DNA from: DASQLQ01 sp035629935
GTDB lineage: Bacteria; Actinomycetota; CADDZG01; WHSQ01
Length of the DNA stretch: 39,756 nt
Reading direction: 5' to 3'
Assembly: GCA_035629935.1 (NCBI GenBank)
Contig: DASQLQ010000005.1
Span: 1 to 39,756, forward strand
This document shows, in pieces, positions 1-7,592 of this stretch. A program made the translations under genes and the position numbers. The first letter of the stretch is position 1; each line of letters opens with the position of its first letter. The notes below the pieces were generated by a model. That model saw only the letters and a list, made by a program, of their open reading frames with translations, did not search any database and was not told where the DNA came from.

Positions 1-1507
1 TGGGTATCGCCCACGTCCCCGAGACCGAGACCAGCCGCGCCTGGTCACCGTGACGACGGATCCAGGATCCGATCACTGAGGCCTCGTTCTGTTGTGCCCG
101 ATGGCCCCCTCTCGTAATGAGATGTCCGTCGCGTAATCGAAGCGTCGACTCACCGATCTTCAAGGTCACCTCGCCGGCTGCAACGAGGGAGCGTGCCTCG
201 ATCGACCGACACAACGTCCGTTCCAACAGGGAGCCTTTCTCGCGGACCTCGGCAGCCTCCTCGAACCTCCCTTGCCGGGCAAGGAGTTTCATACGGGCGG
301 CGAGCGCATCGAGGACTATGGCCGGGTCGGCCTCGATCGATCGAGCTGCTCGCATCACCTCTGCTTGATGACGCTCCGATCGCCCGCCCGAGCATCGATC
401 CATCTCCGAGAACGCGCACCCGTGGCACTTCGACGGTGTCGAACACCGGTGTATGTCCAGCGCGTCGCGGAAGGCCTCGACCAGCGTCCGGGCCGTACGG
501 GAGGAGAATGGGCCGACGTAAACACCTTCGTCCTCTTTCACCACGCGAGCGGTGGCCACTTTCTGTTTCTTCGCCGAGACCTTCACGTACCAGGTGGGCT
601 TCCTCTTTCCCACCCGATTGTGCGGAGGTAGCTCGGCAGCGATGGCGCGGGCCTCGGCGACTTCGGCTTCGAGCATCGTCGGGTACTGCTCGACCGCGAT
701 CCGTTCCGTCTGCCGCAGGAGGTCGCGGATCTGACGCCGAGGGTCACCGTAGAAATACGAGCGCACGCGCGAGCGCAGATCTGTTGCCTTGCCGACATAG
801 AGCGTCTGCCCCTGGGCTCCGAGGAATCTGTACACCCCGGTGGCCGATGGGATGTTGTCACAGAGACGGATCTTCGAAAACGTTCCGTCCATCCGTGTCG
901 AGGTGAGCGCCAGCAGATCCTCGAGTGTTGTTACTCCAAAACCCGTCGCCCGCTCGATCAGGTGGTGCAAGACATCAGTGGTGGCAAGGACGTCGGCGTA
1001 CGCGCGGTGACATGGTTGGTGAGCGCAGCGAAGGTATCGAGCCAGGGTCTGCAGTCGATTGTTCGGTACCTCGCCCGCGAGGATCTTTGCGGCGAGGCGG
1101 GCCGTGTCGACGACACGGTTGCCCAACGGTGGGTAGTCGGCTCGGAGGAGGGCAGCGTTCAGGAAGCCCGAGTCGAAGCGCGCGTTGTGGGCGACGAAGA
1201 CCGTGTCCTTGACGAATTCGAGAAAAGTCGGAAGCACGCTCGAGATATCGGGTGCCTCGATAAGCATGTCGTCGGTTATCCCGGTCAGCAGGCGGATGAA
1301 CGCCGGGACCACGGTGCCCGGATTCACGAGGGTTTGGAACGAGCCCACGACTTCGCCTCGGCGGACGGTCAGGGCACCGATCTCGGTGATCGAATCTGTC
1401 GCCGGCGATCCGCCCGTGGTCTCGAGGTCGACGATGCAGAACGAGACGTCGGCCAGGGGGGTCCCGAGCTCGTCGAACGACCGCTGGAGGGGCGCTTGCT
1501 GCAGCAT
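1..1507 (-). CDS. DnaQ-like 3'-5' exonuclease fused to GIY-YIG (UvrC/Cho-like) nuclease, C-terminus outside window
   Basis: The open frame on the minus strand runs about 502 residues from ATG at 1507 without a stop to the left edge, so the C-terminus is missing. Residues 22-170 are a DEDD exonuclease of the DNA polymerase III epsilon type: Exo I VDLETTGG (D27, E29), Exo II VFVAHNARFDSGF, and Exo III HRAYAD. After a linker comes a GIY-YIG nuclease domain with the GVYRF and LYVGKATDLRSR motifs, as in UvrC and Cho. Near residue 400 a segment RQGRFEEAAEVRERGSLLE resembles a UVR (UvrB-contact) motif. Actinobacteria are known to carry DnaQ-UvrC-like fusions of about 600 residues. The likely role is nucleotide excision repair or damage-induced trimming. 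A LexA box sits 15 nt upstream of the ATG, which supports SOS induction. The frame was assembled by eye from the reverse complement; the domain calls are secure, the substrate is inferred. Confidence 0.9.
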   Translation of the reverse strand, partial: MLQQAPLQRSFDELGTPLADVSFCIVDLETTGGSPATDSITEIGALTVRRGEVVGSFQTLVNPGTVVPAFIRLLTGITDDMLIEAPDISSVLPTFLEFVKDTVFVAHNARFDSGFLNAALLRADYPPLGNRVVDTARLAAKILAGEVPNNRLQTLARYLRCAHQPCHRAYADVLATTDVLHHLIERATGFGVTTLEDLLALTSTRMDGTFSKIRLCDNIPSATGVYRFLGAQGQTLYVGKATDLRSRVRSYFYGDPRRQIRDLLRQTERIAVEQYPTMLEAEVAEARAIAAELPPHNRVGKRKPTWYVKVSAKKQKVATARVVKEDEGVYVGPFSSRTARTLVEAFRDALDIHRCSTPSKCHGCAFSEMDRCSGGRSERHQAEVMRAARSIEADPAIVLDALAARMKLLARQGRFEEAAEVREKGSLLERTLCRSIEARSLVAAGEVTLKIGESTLRLRDGHLITRGGHRAQQNEASVIGSWIRRHGDQARLVSVSGTWAIP

Positions 1508-1522
1508 GGCTGGTCACGATAC

Positions 1523-1536
1523 CGAACATACGTTCG
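1523..1536. promoter_or_regulatory. LexA (SOS) operator between divergent genes
   Basis: The site is a perfect palindrome, CGAACATACGTTCG, fitting the Gram-positive/actinobacterial LexA consensus CGAAC-RNRY-GTTCG at every position. It lies 15 nt upstream of the exonuclease ATG (minus strand) and 31 nt before the SpoIIE-phosphatase ATG at 1568. Read on the minus strand it contains TATGTT, a TANNNT -10 box, so LexA binding would cover a promoter for the exonuclease. The same 16-bp string recurs at 5914-5929. Confidence 0.8.
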
Positions 1537-1567
1537 ATAGAGCAAGAACCCGTAAAGTTGGTGGGCG

Positions 1568-3340
1568 ATGGTGAAAGAGATCTCAGGCGTTCAGGGCGGG
1601 GCTGAGGAGCGGGTGGCGGAGCTGGAGCACACGCTTGCTTCGCTGCGCGAGGACTCCGAGGTTGCTCATGTCCTTCTAGGCCTCTCGGGGGTTCTGGCCG
1701 AGGTCCGCTCGGTGGAGGACACGCTCGATCTGGCGGTGCAAACGGTGGCCGGGGTCTTCTCCGCCGACCGGTGCTTCGTGGCGACCTACTCAGGAGAGGA
1801 TCCGGCTTTTCGGATCATGGCGCACACGGGCTTCGAGCCCGACGAGGTGGCTCAATTGCGCCGCTTGGCCGGAACCCCGGAAGGACTTCCGCTGATCCGA
1901 GCGGCCCTCGATCGCAACGCTCCGATCTTCGTTCCCGATGTGTCGACCGAACCGCTCATCGCCACCGACGACATCGGTACCAGGCAGTTGGGTGCCCTGG
2001 TGGCATTGCCGTTGGTGCGCTGGGGCGAGGAGGTAGCGGGTCTGAGGATCGAGTTCAAGCAATCGCGCGAGTTCGGTGCCAAAGAGACTGCGATGGCACG
2101 AGGCATCGCACGCCTCCTGGGGGTGGCTCTGGTGAACGCCCGCCGCTTCAACATGCTCGCCAGCTTGCGATCCTTCGGGCTGAGCGTGGCGCGCAAACTC
2201 AGTCTGTCTTCGGTGATCGAGGACGTTGCATGGGGTGCGGTGGAACTACTCTCCGGTGATTCGGCGAAGGTCTATTTCCTCGATGCTACGCACGAGAGTC
2301 TGGTCGAAGCGGGCGCCTACGAGGATCAACCCAAGCGCGAATCCGAACCGATGGCACGGATCGACCTTCAAGCGGAACCGTGGGATGCCTTGATGAGAGG
2401 TCACGCGGTCGTTACTTCCAAGCTCGGCACAGAGGAAGCTCCGATGTCGGTGGTGGCCGCCCCCATCCCCGGCGAGCAGACGGCCATCCTCGGCGCCGTT
2501 CTCGTTTTCTTCCGCCGGCGATTGGCGAGTAGCCCAGAAGAGGTCGAGGCACTAAACGTCCTGGCCGGGCAGGCCGGCATGGCGGTCGAGAACGCCAACC
2601 GATTCGAGAGGCAGCGACAGGTGGCTCGCAGTTTGCAAGAGGGGCTTCTCTCGACCGAGATGCCCGAGATGAAGTCGTGCACGGTGGCGGCGGTTTACGA
2701 ACCGGCGAGCGGCGACAAGGACATCGGCGGTGACTTCTACGACGTCTTCGAACTGGCCGACGGCCGGTATGGAGTGGCGGTGGGAGACGTCTCCGGGAAG
2801 GGGGCCGAAGCCGCCGCCCGGACGGTGATGGTCAAGTACATGATGCGGGCGTTCGCAGTGGGGGACCCCTCGCCGGGAGCAGTGCTTTCCCAATTGAACG
2901 ACGCGCTGGCTCGCGAGATGGACGACGATCGCTTCGCCACCCTCGTCTACGGGGTTCTCGATCTCAAGTCGATGAAGTTCACGATCGCCCGAGCCGGTCA
3001 CCCGCCACCGATGTTGTATCGCCGCGAGACTCAGACTGTGGATGCACTGGAGTCGATCGAGGGCACGATCCTGGGTGCGTTCGAGGATCAGGACTTCATG
3101 GAGGCCGATTTCTCCCTTGCAAAGGGGGACGTCTTCCTGCTCTACACCGACGGCTTGATCGAAGCTCGTTCGGACGAAGGGTTCTACGGGCGGCGGCGGA
3201 TCGAGGAAGCCCTCAAGAAGCATGGTGCGGAGATGACGATGCAGGAGCTCACGAAGCAGCTCTACAAAGAGGCTGCCGCGTGGGGCACGATCGGAGACGA
3301 CACCGTCATCTTCGCCCTCCAATGCAAAGGAGAGGCATGA
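1568..3340 (+). CDS. Tandem GAF-domain SpoIIE/PP2C serine phosphatase (RsbU-like)
   Basis: This 590-residue protein has two GAF-like sensor domains (about 50-195 and 205-345) followed by a SpoIIE-type PP2C phosphatase (about 365-588). Metal-binding motifs are visible: GGDFYD at 387-392, VGDVSGKGAEAA near 407, the AGHPPPMLY loop, and LLYTDGLIEAR with the late Asp near 527. Family members dephosphorylate anti-sigma-factor antagonists (RsbV/SpoIIAA type) in response to a signal bound by the GAF domains, releasing a sigma factor of the sigma-B/F group. No transmembrane segment is seen, so it is cytosolic. It is the first gene of a coupled operon; its stop overlaps the next start (ATGA). TAAAGT at 1553-1558 is a plausible -10. 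No antagonist gene is in this window, though two RsbW-like ATPases lie at 28228 and 31901. The signal is unknown. Confidence 0.9.
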   Translation: MVKEISGVQGGAEERVAELEHTLASLREDSEVAHVLLGLSGVLAEVRSVEDTLDLAVQTVAGVFSADRCFVATYSGEDPAFRIMAHTGFEPDEVAQLRRLAGTPEGLPLIRAALDRNAPIFVPDVSTEPLIATDDIGTRQLGALVALPLVRWGEEVAGLRIEFKQSREFGAKETAMARGIARLLGVALVNARRFNMLASLRSFGLSVARKLSLSSVIEDVAWGAVELLSGDSAKVYFLDATHESLVEAGAYEDQPKRESEPMARIDLQAEPWDALMRGHAVVTSKLGTEEAPMSVVAAPIPGEQTAILGAVLVFFRRRLASSPEEVEALNVLAGQAGMAVENANRFERQRQVARSLQEGLLSTEMPEMKSCTVAAVYEPASGDKDIGGDFYDVFELADGRYGVAVGDVSGKGAEAAARTVMVKYMMRAFAVGDPSPGAVLSQLNDALAREMDDDRFATLVYGVLDLKSMKFTIARAGHPPPMLYRRETQTVDALESIEGTILGAFEDQDFMEADFSLAKGDVFLLYTDGLIEARSDEGFYGRRRIEEALKKHGAEMTMQELTKQLYKEAAAWGTIGDDTVIFALQCKGEA

Positions 3341-3546
3341 GCTACCGCTGCACTGCATGCGGCAACCGCACCCGGTTCGACGTATTCGAGAGCAAGCGGG
3401 TCCGGGCATTCCAGCACTTCACCCTGGGCGGCGAGATGAACGTCGAGGAAGAAGAAGTGCTCGAGAGCGAGATCGAGCGGGTCGTCTGTCGTTGGTGTGG
3501 CTCGTCTGACGTCGAACAAGAGCACGTCGCCGAGGAAACCGCTTGA
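3337..3546 (+). CDS. Small zinc-ribbon protein
   Basis: A 69-residue acidic protein with two CxxC knuckles, C5/C8 (RCTACG) and C51/C54 (CRWCGS), separated by about 42 residues, which is the layout of a single zinc ribbon. The ATG at 3337 is preceded by AAAGGAGAGG and overlaps the upstream phosphatase stop by four bases (ATGA). An upstream in-frame ATG at 3280 would lie inside the phosphatase gene and add basic residues without motif content, so it was rejected. The middle is rich in Glu (EEEEVLESEIE). The function is not recognised; possible roles are protein contact or nucleic-acid binding. Its own stop overlaps the TTG start of the next gene, so translation of the set is coupled. Confidence 0.75.
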   Translation: MSYRCTACGNRTRFDVFESKRVRAFQHFTLGGEMNVEEEEVLESEIERVVCRWCGSSDVEQEHVAEETA

Positions 3547-4724
3547 GTCAAGGCCCTCTCGAAGGCATCAGGATCCTCGATCTCACGCGACTCCTTCCCG
3601 GGGGCTACGCCACGCTGCTCCTCGCCGATCTTGGGGCGGACGTGGTCAAGGTGGAGGAACCGGGGAAAGGTGACTACATCCGCTGGACCCCACCGATCGT
3701 CGGCCCGTTCAGCGCTTCGCACATCGCGCTGAATCGCAACAAGCGGTCCATCACCTTGAACCTGAAGTCAGATGGGGGCCGCGACCTCTTCCTTCGTCTC
3801 GCGGAGCACTTCGATGTCGTCATCGAGTCCTTCAGACCCGGCGTGATGGAGCGCTTGGGGGTCGGATGGAGCGTCTTGAAAGAGACGAACCCCGGGCTCG
3901 TCTACTGCGCCATCTCCGGATACGGACAGCACGGTCCACGCTCGCAGGTCGCGGGGCACGACGCGAACTACATCGGCTACGCAGGGGTCATGAACATCAC
4001 CGGTGAGGAAGGTCGTCGCCCGGTGATACCCGGTGTCCAGATCGGGGACCTCGCAGGAGGCGGCATGGCGGCGGTGATAGCCATCCTCAGCGCGTTGATG
4101 CGGAGATCAACGACCGGCGTAGGCGACTTCTGTGACATCTCGATGATGGACGGAGCGTTCTCGTGGTTATCGATCCACGCTGCACAACACCAAGCAACGA
4201 AGGAGGAGCCGCAGCGGGAACACATGCACCTCTCCGGCGCGTATCCCTGCTATCGGATCTACCCGGCCGCGGACGGGTGGATCACGGTGGGTGCGCTCGA
4301 GCCGCAGTTCTGGAAGGCGCTGTGCGAAGCGATCGAACGTCCCGACCTACTGGATGATGCTTTCGCCTCCGGCGAAAGACGAGACCATGTGATCGCCGAT
4401 CTCGAGCAGTTCTTCGCACGAAAGACGCGAGGCGAGTGGATGTCGCAGTTGGAGGGCCTCGACGTTTGTGTTGGGCCGGTCAACGATTTCGCCGAGGCGT
4501 TCGCGGACGAACAAGTGGCGGCACGGTCGATGCTCGTCGAGAGCCAGATCCCCGGGGTCGGTCCTTGGTCACATATCGGCAATCCCATCAAGCTCGAAGG
4601 GGGTTCCAAGGAGCTCGTTCGTCTGCCACCCCCCGAGATGGGGGAGCACACCGACGAGATACTGCGTGAGGCCGGTGTTGGCACGGATGAGATCCAAGAC
4701 CTGCGGGCCGCCGGTGCGATCTAG
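3543..4724 (+). CDS. CaiB/BaiF family CoA transferase, alpha-methylacyl-CoA racemase-like
   Basis: This 393-residue protein starts at TTG 3543, which overlaps the previous stop (TTGA). The N-terminus GPLEGIRILDLTRLLPGGYA, LADLGADVVKVEEPGKGDYIR and NRNKRSITLNLKS are hallmarks of class III CoA transferases. SGYGQHGP and AGHDANYIGYAG near residues 130-145 closely resemble the catalytic His-Asp region of the alpha-methylacyl-CoA racemase (MCR/AMACR) branch. Length is normal for the family. It probably acts on a branched or short acyl-CoA, either epimerising the alpha-methyl centre or moving CoA between acids; the sequence favours the racemase branch but does not prove the reaction. Its location in an operon with a phosphatase and a NYN nuclease is unexpected for a metabolic enzyme. 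Confidence 0.88.
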   Translation: MSQGPLEGIRILDLTRLLPGGYATLLLADLGADVVKVEEPGKGDYIRWTPPIVGPFSASHIALNRNKRSITLNLKSDGGRDLFLRLAEHFDVVIESFRPGVMERLGVGWSVLKETNPGLVYCAISGYGQHGPRSQVAGHDANYIGYAGVMNITGEEGRRPVIPGVQIGDLAGGGMAAVIAILSALMRRSTTGVGDFCDISMMDGAFSWLSIHAAQHQATKEEPQREHMHLSGAYPCYRIYPAADGWITVGALEPQFWKALCEAIERPDLLDDAFASGERRDHVIADLEQFFARKTRGEWMSQLEGLDVCVGPVNDFAEAFADEQVAARSMLVESQIPGVGPWSHIGNPIKLEGGSKELVRLPPPEMGEHTDEILREAGVGTDEIQDLRAAGAI

Positions 4725-5912
4725 ATGGAGCTTCCCGCCGCGTCGGCCGGTTCCATCACGCGCGCGTTAGGCGCTTACCTCAGGGCCAAGCCGGCCTCCG
4801 AGCTGCCTTCACGGCTTCGCCGGTATCAACACTTTCGATCTAAGGCGCTTAGCGCACACCGGGATGAATTGCTCGCGGCGTTGGACGACGAAGGTCTGCG
4901 TGCGCGCGTTGTCGAGTGGCTCGACACGAAACCCACCCTTCCGAAGGAAGAGGCGGCGCTTCTGCGTCTTGCTGCCGAACGCTCCGACGGGTGGATCGAG
5001 CAACTCAGCGGGCAAGCTCCCAAGAGGTCCACTCGAGCCAAGGCGGCTCCCGATCACAAGGCGATGCTGGAGAGGGAACGCGAGCGGGCAAAGAAAGCTC
5101 GGGAAGAAACGAAACGGATCCGGGATGACGCCCAACGCTCAGAACGGGACCTGAGATCGGAGATCGCCCGCTTGAAAGCAGACCTCGTCGCCGAGAAAGC
5201 AAAAGCCCGCGCTCTCGACAAAGAGGTCTCGGCTGCCATCTCGGGTGGCAAACAACTGCGAGCACAGGTGGAACGCGACCGCCGCAAGTCGAGGGCCGAG
5301 ATCGCGAAGATCCAGCAAGCTGGAGATGGCGATAAGCGGGAGCTCAAAGTCGTGAAGCGCGAGCTACAGCAGAAAGAGCGCCAGCTGGCGAAGCTGGAAG
5401 AACGGATCGATCAGTTGACGGTGGCCAAGAAGACCTCCGTACGCAAACAGACACCGAAGGGCCCGCGACGTCGCTTGCCCGTCCCCAAGGGTCGTCTCGA
5501 GGACGCATCCGAGACCCTCGAGGCCTGGCTCCGGACAGCCAAGGTGCATCTTCTGATCGATGGGTACAACGCGACGATGGCCGAAGGGGGCTTCGGGAAC
5601 CTCGAGCTGGCCGATCAGCGCGACCGATTGATAGCGGAGGTGGGGAAGCTTGCCCGCAAGCGCGGGATCGAGGCATCGATCGTGTTCGACGGCTCCGATG
5701 TCGTCGCGGGACCACGCCGCGGGAGGAAGCCCGTAGCCGTTCACTACTCGTCCCCGGACGAGATCGCCGACGATCGTCTGATCGCTCTGCTGGAGAAGAT
5801 GCCGAAGGATCCGGTCGTGGTGGTGACGAGCGACCGCGAGCTACAGAACCGAGCCAAGAAGCTGGGGGCCACGGTGGCCACCTCCCGCCAGTTCCTCAGC
5901 CTGTTGCGCTAG
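4725..5912 (+). CDS. Coiled-coil protein with C-terminal NYN (PIN-like, YacP-type) ribonuclease domain
   Basis: A 395-residue protein. Residues 1-95 form a helical region, residues about 105-235 are a long, highly charged coiled coil rich in Glu, Arg and Lys, and residues about 270-395 are a NYN/YacP domain: LLIDGYNA (first acidic residue), SIVFDGSD, SPDEIADDRLI and VVTSDRELQNRA supply the conserved aspartates of the PIN-like fold. YacP/Rae1-type members are endoribonucleases that cut RNA on or near the ribosome. The ATG directly follows the stop of the CoA-transferase gene (no gap), so it is the last gene of the coupled operon. A LexA box begins 3 nt after its stop. RNA cleavage is inferred from the family; the coiled coil suggests assembly or a partner. 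Confidence 0.85.
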   Translation: MELPAASAGSITRALGAYLRAKPASELPSRLRRYQHFRSKALSAHRDELLAALDDEGLRARVVEWLDTKPTLPKEEAALLRLAAERSDGWIEQLSGQAPKRSTRAKAAPDHKAMLERERERAKKAREETKRIRDDAQRSERDLRSEIARLKADLVAEKAKARALDKEVSAAISGGKQLRAQVERDRRKSRAEIAKIQQAGDGDKRELKVVKRELQQKERQLAKLEERIDQLTVAKKTSVRKQTPKGPRRRLPVPKGRLEDASETLEAWLRTAKVHLLIDGYNATMAEGGFGNLELADQRDRLIAEVGKLARKRGIEASIVFDGSDVVAGPRRGRKPVAVHYSSPDEIADDRLIALLEKMPKDPVVVVTSDRELQNRAKKLGATVATSRQFLSLLR

Positions 5913-5915
5913 AAT

Positions 5916-5929
5916 CGAACGTATGTTCG
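5916..5929. promoter_or_regulatory. LexA (SOS) operator upstream of small four-cysteine protein
   Basis: CGAACGTATGTTCG fits CGAAC-RNRY-GTTCG exactly and, with two flanking bases (AT), is identical to the minus-strand reading of the box at 1523-1536. It contains TATGTT (5922-5927), usable as a -10 element for rightward transcription starting near 5934, so LexA would sit on the promoter of the gene at 6009. A second -10 candidate, TAGCCT, is at 5972-5977 outside the box. Confidence 0.75.
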
Positions 5930-6008
5930 CCACCCGGATTCCGTTCAGCCATTTCTGTCGTACCCCCTCACTAGCCTCGTCTTTAGGCGAGACACAGGAG
6001 GTCAAGAG

Positions 6009-6221
6009 ATGAAGATCGACTGCACGGCATGCGAGATGTACCGCTCCGAGCACTGTGGCGACTGCCTCGTGACGGCACTCCTCCATCCTCCGGACGGGGT
6101 GGTCGAGATCGACGAGTCGCTGGATCCCTCCCTCAACGCGCTCTCGGGGGCCGGGCTGATCCCATTGCTGCGATTCAGACCGCGCGATGCCGAGGATGAA
6201 GGGGTGGCCGAAGCCGGCTGA
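6009..6221 (+). CDS. Small four-cysteine protein, probably metal-binding, candidate SOS gene
   Basis: A 70-residue protein with four cysteines in its first 19 residues, CxxC-x7-CxxC (C5, C8, C16, C19; DCTACEMYRSEHCGDCLV), followed by an acidic, proline-containing tail. The spacing suits one zinc site or an Fe-S cluster. The ATG has an AGGAGG ribosome site 6 nt upstream. I have the impression that this type of short protein recurs in actinobacteria but cannot name the family. It is preceded by a perfect LexA box, so damage-induced expression is the best clue to its role. The hairpin at 6213-6227 has its stop codon exactly in the loop. Confidence 0.75.
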   Translation: MKIDCTACEMYRSEHCGDCLVTALLHPPDGVVEIDESLDPSLNALSGAGLIPLLRFRPRDAEDEGVAEAG

Positions 6222-6227
6222 GCCGGC
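6213..6227 (+). terminator. Hairpin with the stop codon in its loop
   Basis: GCCGGC, then TGA (the stop of the preceding gene), then GCCGGC form a 6-bp GC stem with a 3-nt loop, followed by CCCC rather than a T tract. It may end or pause transcription after the small protein, but without a T tract this is a weak terminator call. Confidence 0.35.
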
Positions 6228-6248
6228 CCCCTAGTCCCGCAGCGCGCC

Positions 6249-6254
6249 TACGAT
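6249..6254 (+). promoter_or_regulatory. Leaderless-type -10 box (TACGAT)
   Basis: TACGAT is followed by 7 nt and then GTG at 6262. The same hexamer precedes the gene at 12041. The upstream ATG at 6253 overlaps this box and has no ribosome site, so the GTG is favoured as the start. Confidence 0.5.
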
Positions 6255-6261
6255 GCTGCGC

Positions 6262-7539
6262 GTGTCGGCACTAAGCAACCCCCGAGCGTTCGTCATCATC
6301 GCCGTTTCTTCGTTGCTTGCTGCGGGAGTTCTGGCTCTCGTGTCTCGCGCCCCGGCGTCGGTGAGGGCCGAACCCCAGGACACGCCCGCGGACACGCAGC
6401 CCGAGCTGGGGGCCGAGTTCACGGATGAGCAGATCGCTCGACACGGCGCCTACCGGGGTCCCTCGTACCTCTTCTTCGCACTGATCACGGTCCTGGAGGT
6501 ACTGATACTCGTCACTTTGGCGCGCGGCCCATTCGCAAGGATCGTCGATCGCTTCGGGGGCCTGCCGGGCGGGTGGCTCGTCAGGGCCGCTGCTGCGACG
6601 TTGATCCTCGTCCTGATCATGTGGATCGCAACTCTCCCGATGAACCTCGTACGGGGTTACGCCATGGAGCATGCCTGGGGATTGTCGACCCAGAACCTCG
6701 GGGGATGGATCTCGGACCAGCTGCGGGCAACCGCGATCGGTTCCCTGGTAGCCATCGTTGCCTCCCTCGTCTTCTTCACCCTGGTTAGGTGGCAGCCCCG
6801 TTCCTGGTGGTTGATCGGTTGGGTCACCTTCACCCTGCTTTCCGCTCTGCTGGCGTTCCTCTGGCCGATCCTGATCGCTCCACTGTTCAATAAGTTCACG
6901 CCACTGCAGGACCCCTTCCTGCGAGAGCGGGCATTCACCTTGGCCCGGGAAGCAGATGTCGACATCGACGAGGTTCTGGTTGCCGATGCGTCTCGCAGAA
7001 CCACGACCGAGAATGCATACGTAGCCGGGATCGGGGCGTCGCAACGCTTGGTGCTTTACGACAACCTCGTAGATGACTCGGATCCGCGCGAGGTCTCCTT
7101 CGTGATCGCGCATGAATTGGGGCACCGATCCGAGAACCACCTGATCAAACAGGTCCTCATCCAATCGCTGGGCCTCGCCGTGGGTTTCGGGGTTCTTCGT
7201 CTACTGGCCGGTTGGGATCGGGCCTGGGAGTGGGCGGGGGCGGGGAGCCGAGGGATTGATGACGTCCGGGCGCTCCCGGTCCTGTTGCTGGTCACCCTGG
7301 TCCTGGGAACCTTGAGCCTTCCCCTACAGAATGCGATCTCGAGGCGGTTCGAGGAGGAAGCCGACCGCATCGCGATACGACTTACGGACGACCCCGAGAC
7401 CGCCGTGGCGGCGTTCCGCCGGTTGGCGCTGGCGAATCTGGCCGACCTTCGCCCCCCCCGGATTGCGGTCGAAGTTCTGTTCAGCCACCCGCCCATCCCT
7501 GAGCGCATCCGGGACGCTCTCGCCGCAAGTCGGTCTTAA
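6262..7539 (+). CDS. M48 family membrane zinc metalloprotease (Ste24/CAAX-protease-like)
   Basis: About 425 residues with an N-terminal hydrophobic segment, an extracytoplasmic stretch (residues 30-70), then several membrane helices (an M48 N-terminal region), the zinc site AHELGHRSENH near residue 283, two further hydrophobic segments, and FEEEADRIA, which supplies the third zinc ligand. The C-terminal LFSHPPIPERI is also typical of the Ste24 group. Length matches the family (about 400-450). Likely role is membrane protein quality control or processing, since bacteria lack prenylated CAAX substrates. The start was set at GTG 6262 because TACGAT lies 7 nt before it; ATG 6253 in the same frame would add three residues. 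It is probably a single-gene unit. Confidence 0.88.
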   Translation: MSALSNPRAFVIIAVSSLLAAGVLALVSRAPASVRAEPQDTPADTQPELGAEFTDEQIARHGAYRGPSYLFFALITVLEVLILVTLARGPFARIVDRFGGLPGGWLVRAAAATLILVLIMWIATLPMNLVRGYAMEHAWGLSTQNLGGWISDQLRATAIGSLVAIVASLVFFTLVRWQPRSWWLIGWVTFTLLSALLAFLWPILIAPLFNKFTPLQDPFLRERAFTLAREADVDIDEVLVADASRRTTTENAYVAGIGASQRLVLYDNLVDDSDPREVSFVIAHELGHRSENHLIKQVLIQSLGLAVGFGVLRLLAGWDRAWEWAGAGSRGIDDVRALPVLLLVTLVLGTLSLPLQNAISRRFEEEADRIAIRLTDDPETAVAAFRRLALANLADLRPPRIAVEVLFSHPPIPERIRDALAASRS

Positions 7540-7543
7540 GCCC

Positions 7544-7549
7544 TAAACT
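7544..7549 (+). promoter_or_regulatory. -10 box (TAAACT) for the acyl-CoA ligase gene
   Basis: TAAACT lies just after the protease stop and about 43 nt before ATG 7593. With a start of transcription near 7556 this gives a leader of about 37 nt carrying the GGGGGAG ribosome site at 7581. Confidence 0.4.
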
Positions 7550-7592
7550 TCCCAGACATTTCTCTTTCTCACAAAAGCAAGGGGGAGCTCAG

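Noticed and set aside
193..906. 237-residue plus-strand open frame at the left end
   Set aside because: Antisense to the DnaQ-GIY-YIG gene, which reads through the same bases with all catalytic motifs.
5976..5996. CTCG...CGAG hairpin before the four-cysteine gene considered as a riboswitch
   Set aside because: Stem of only 4 bp with an 8-nt loop, no conserved aptamer sequence seen.
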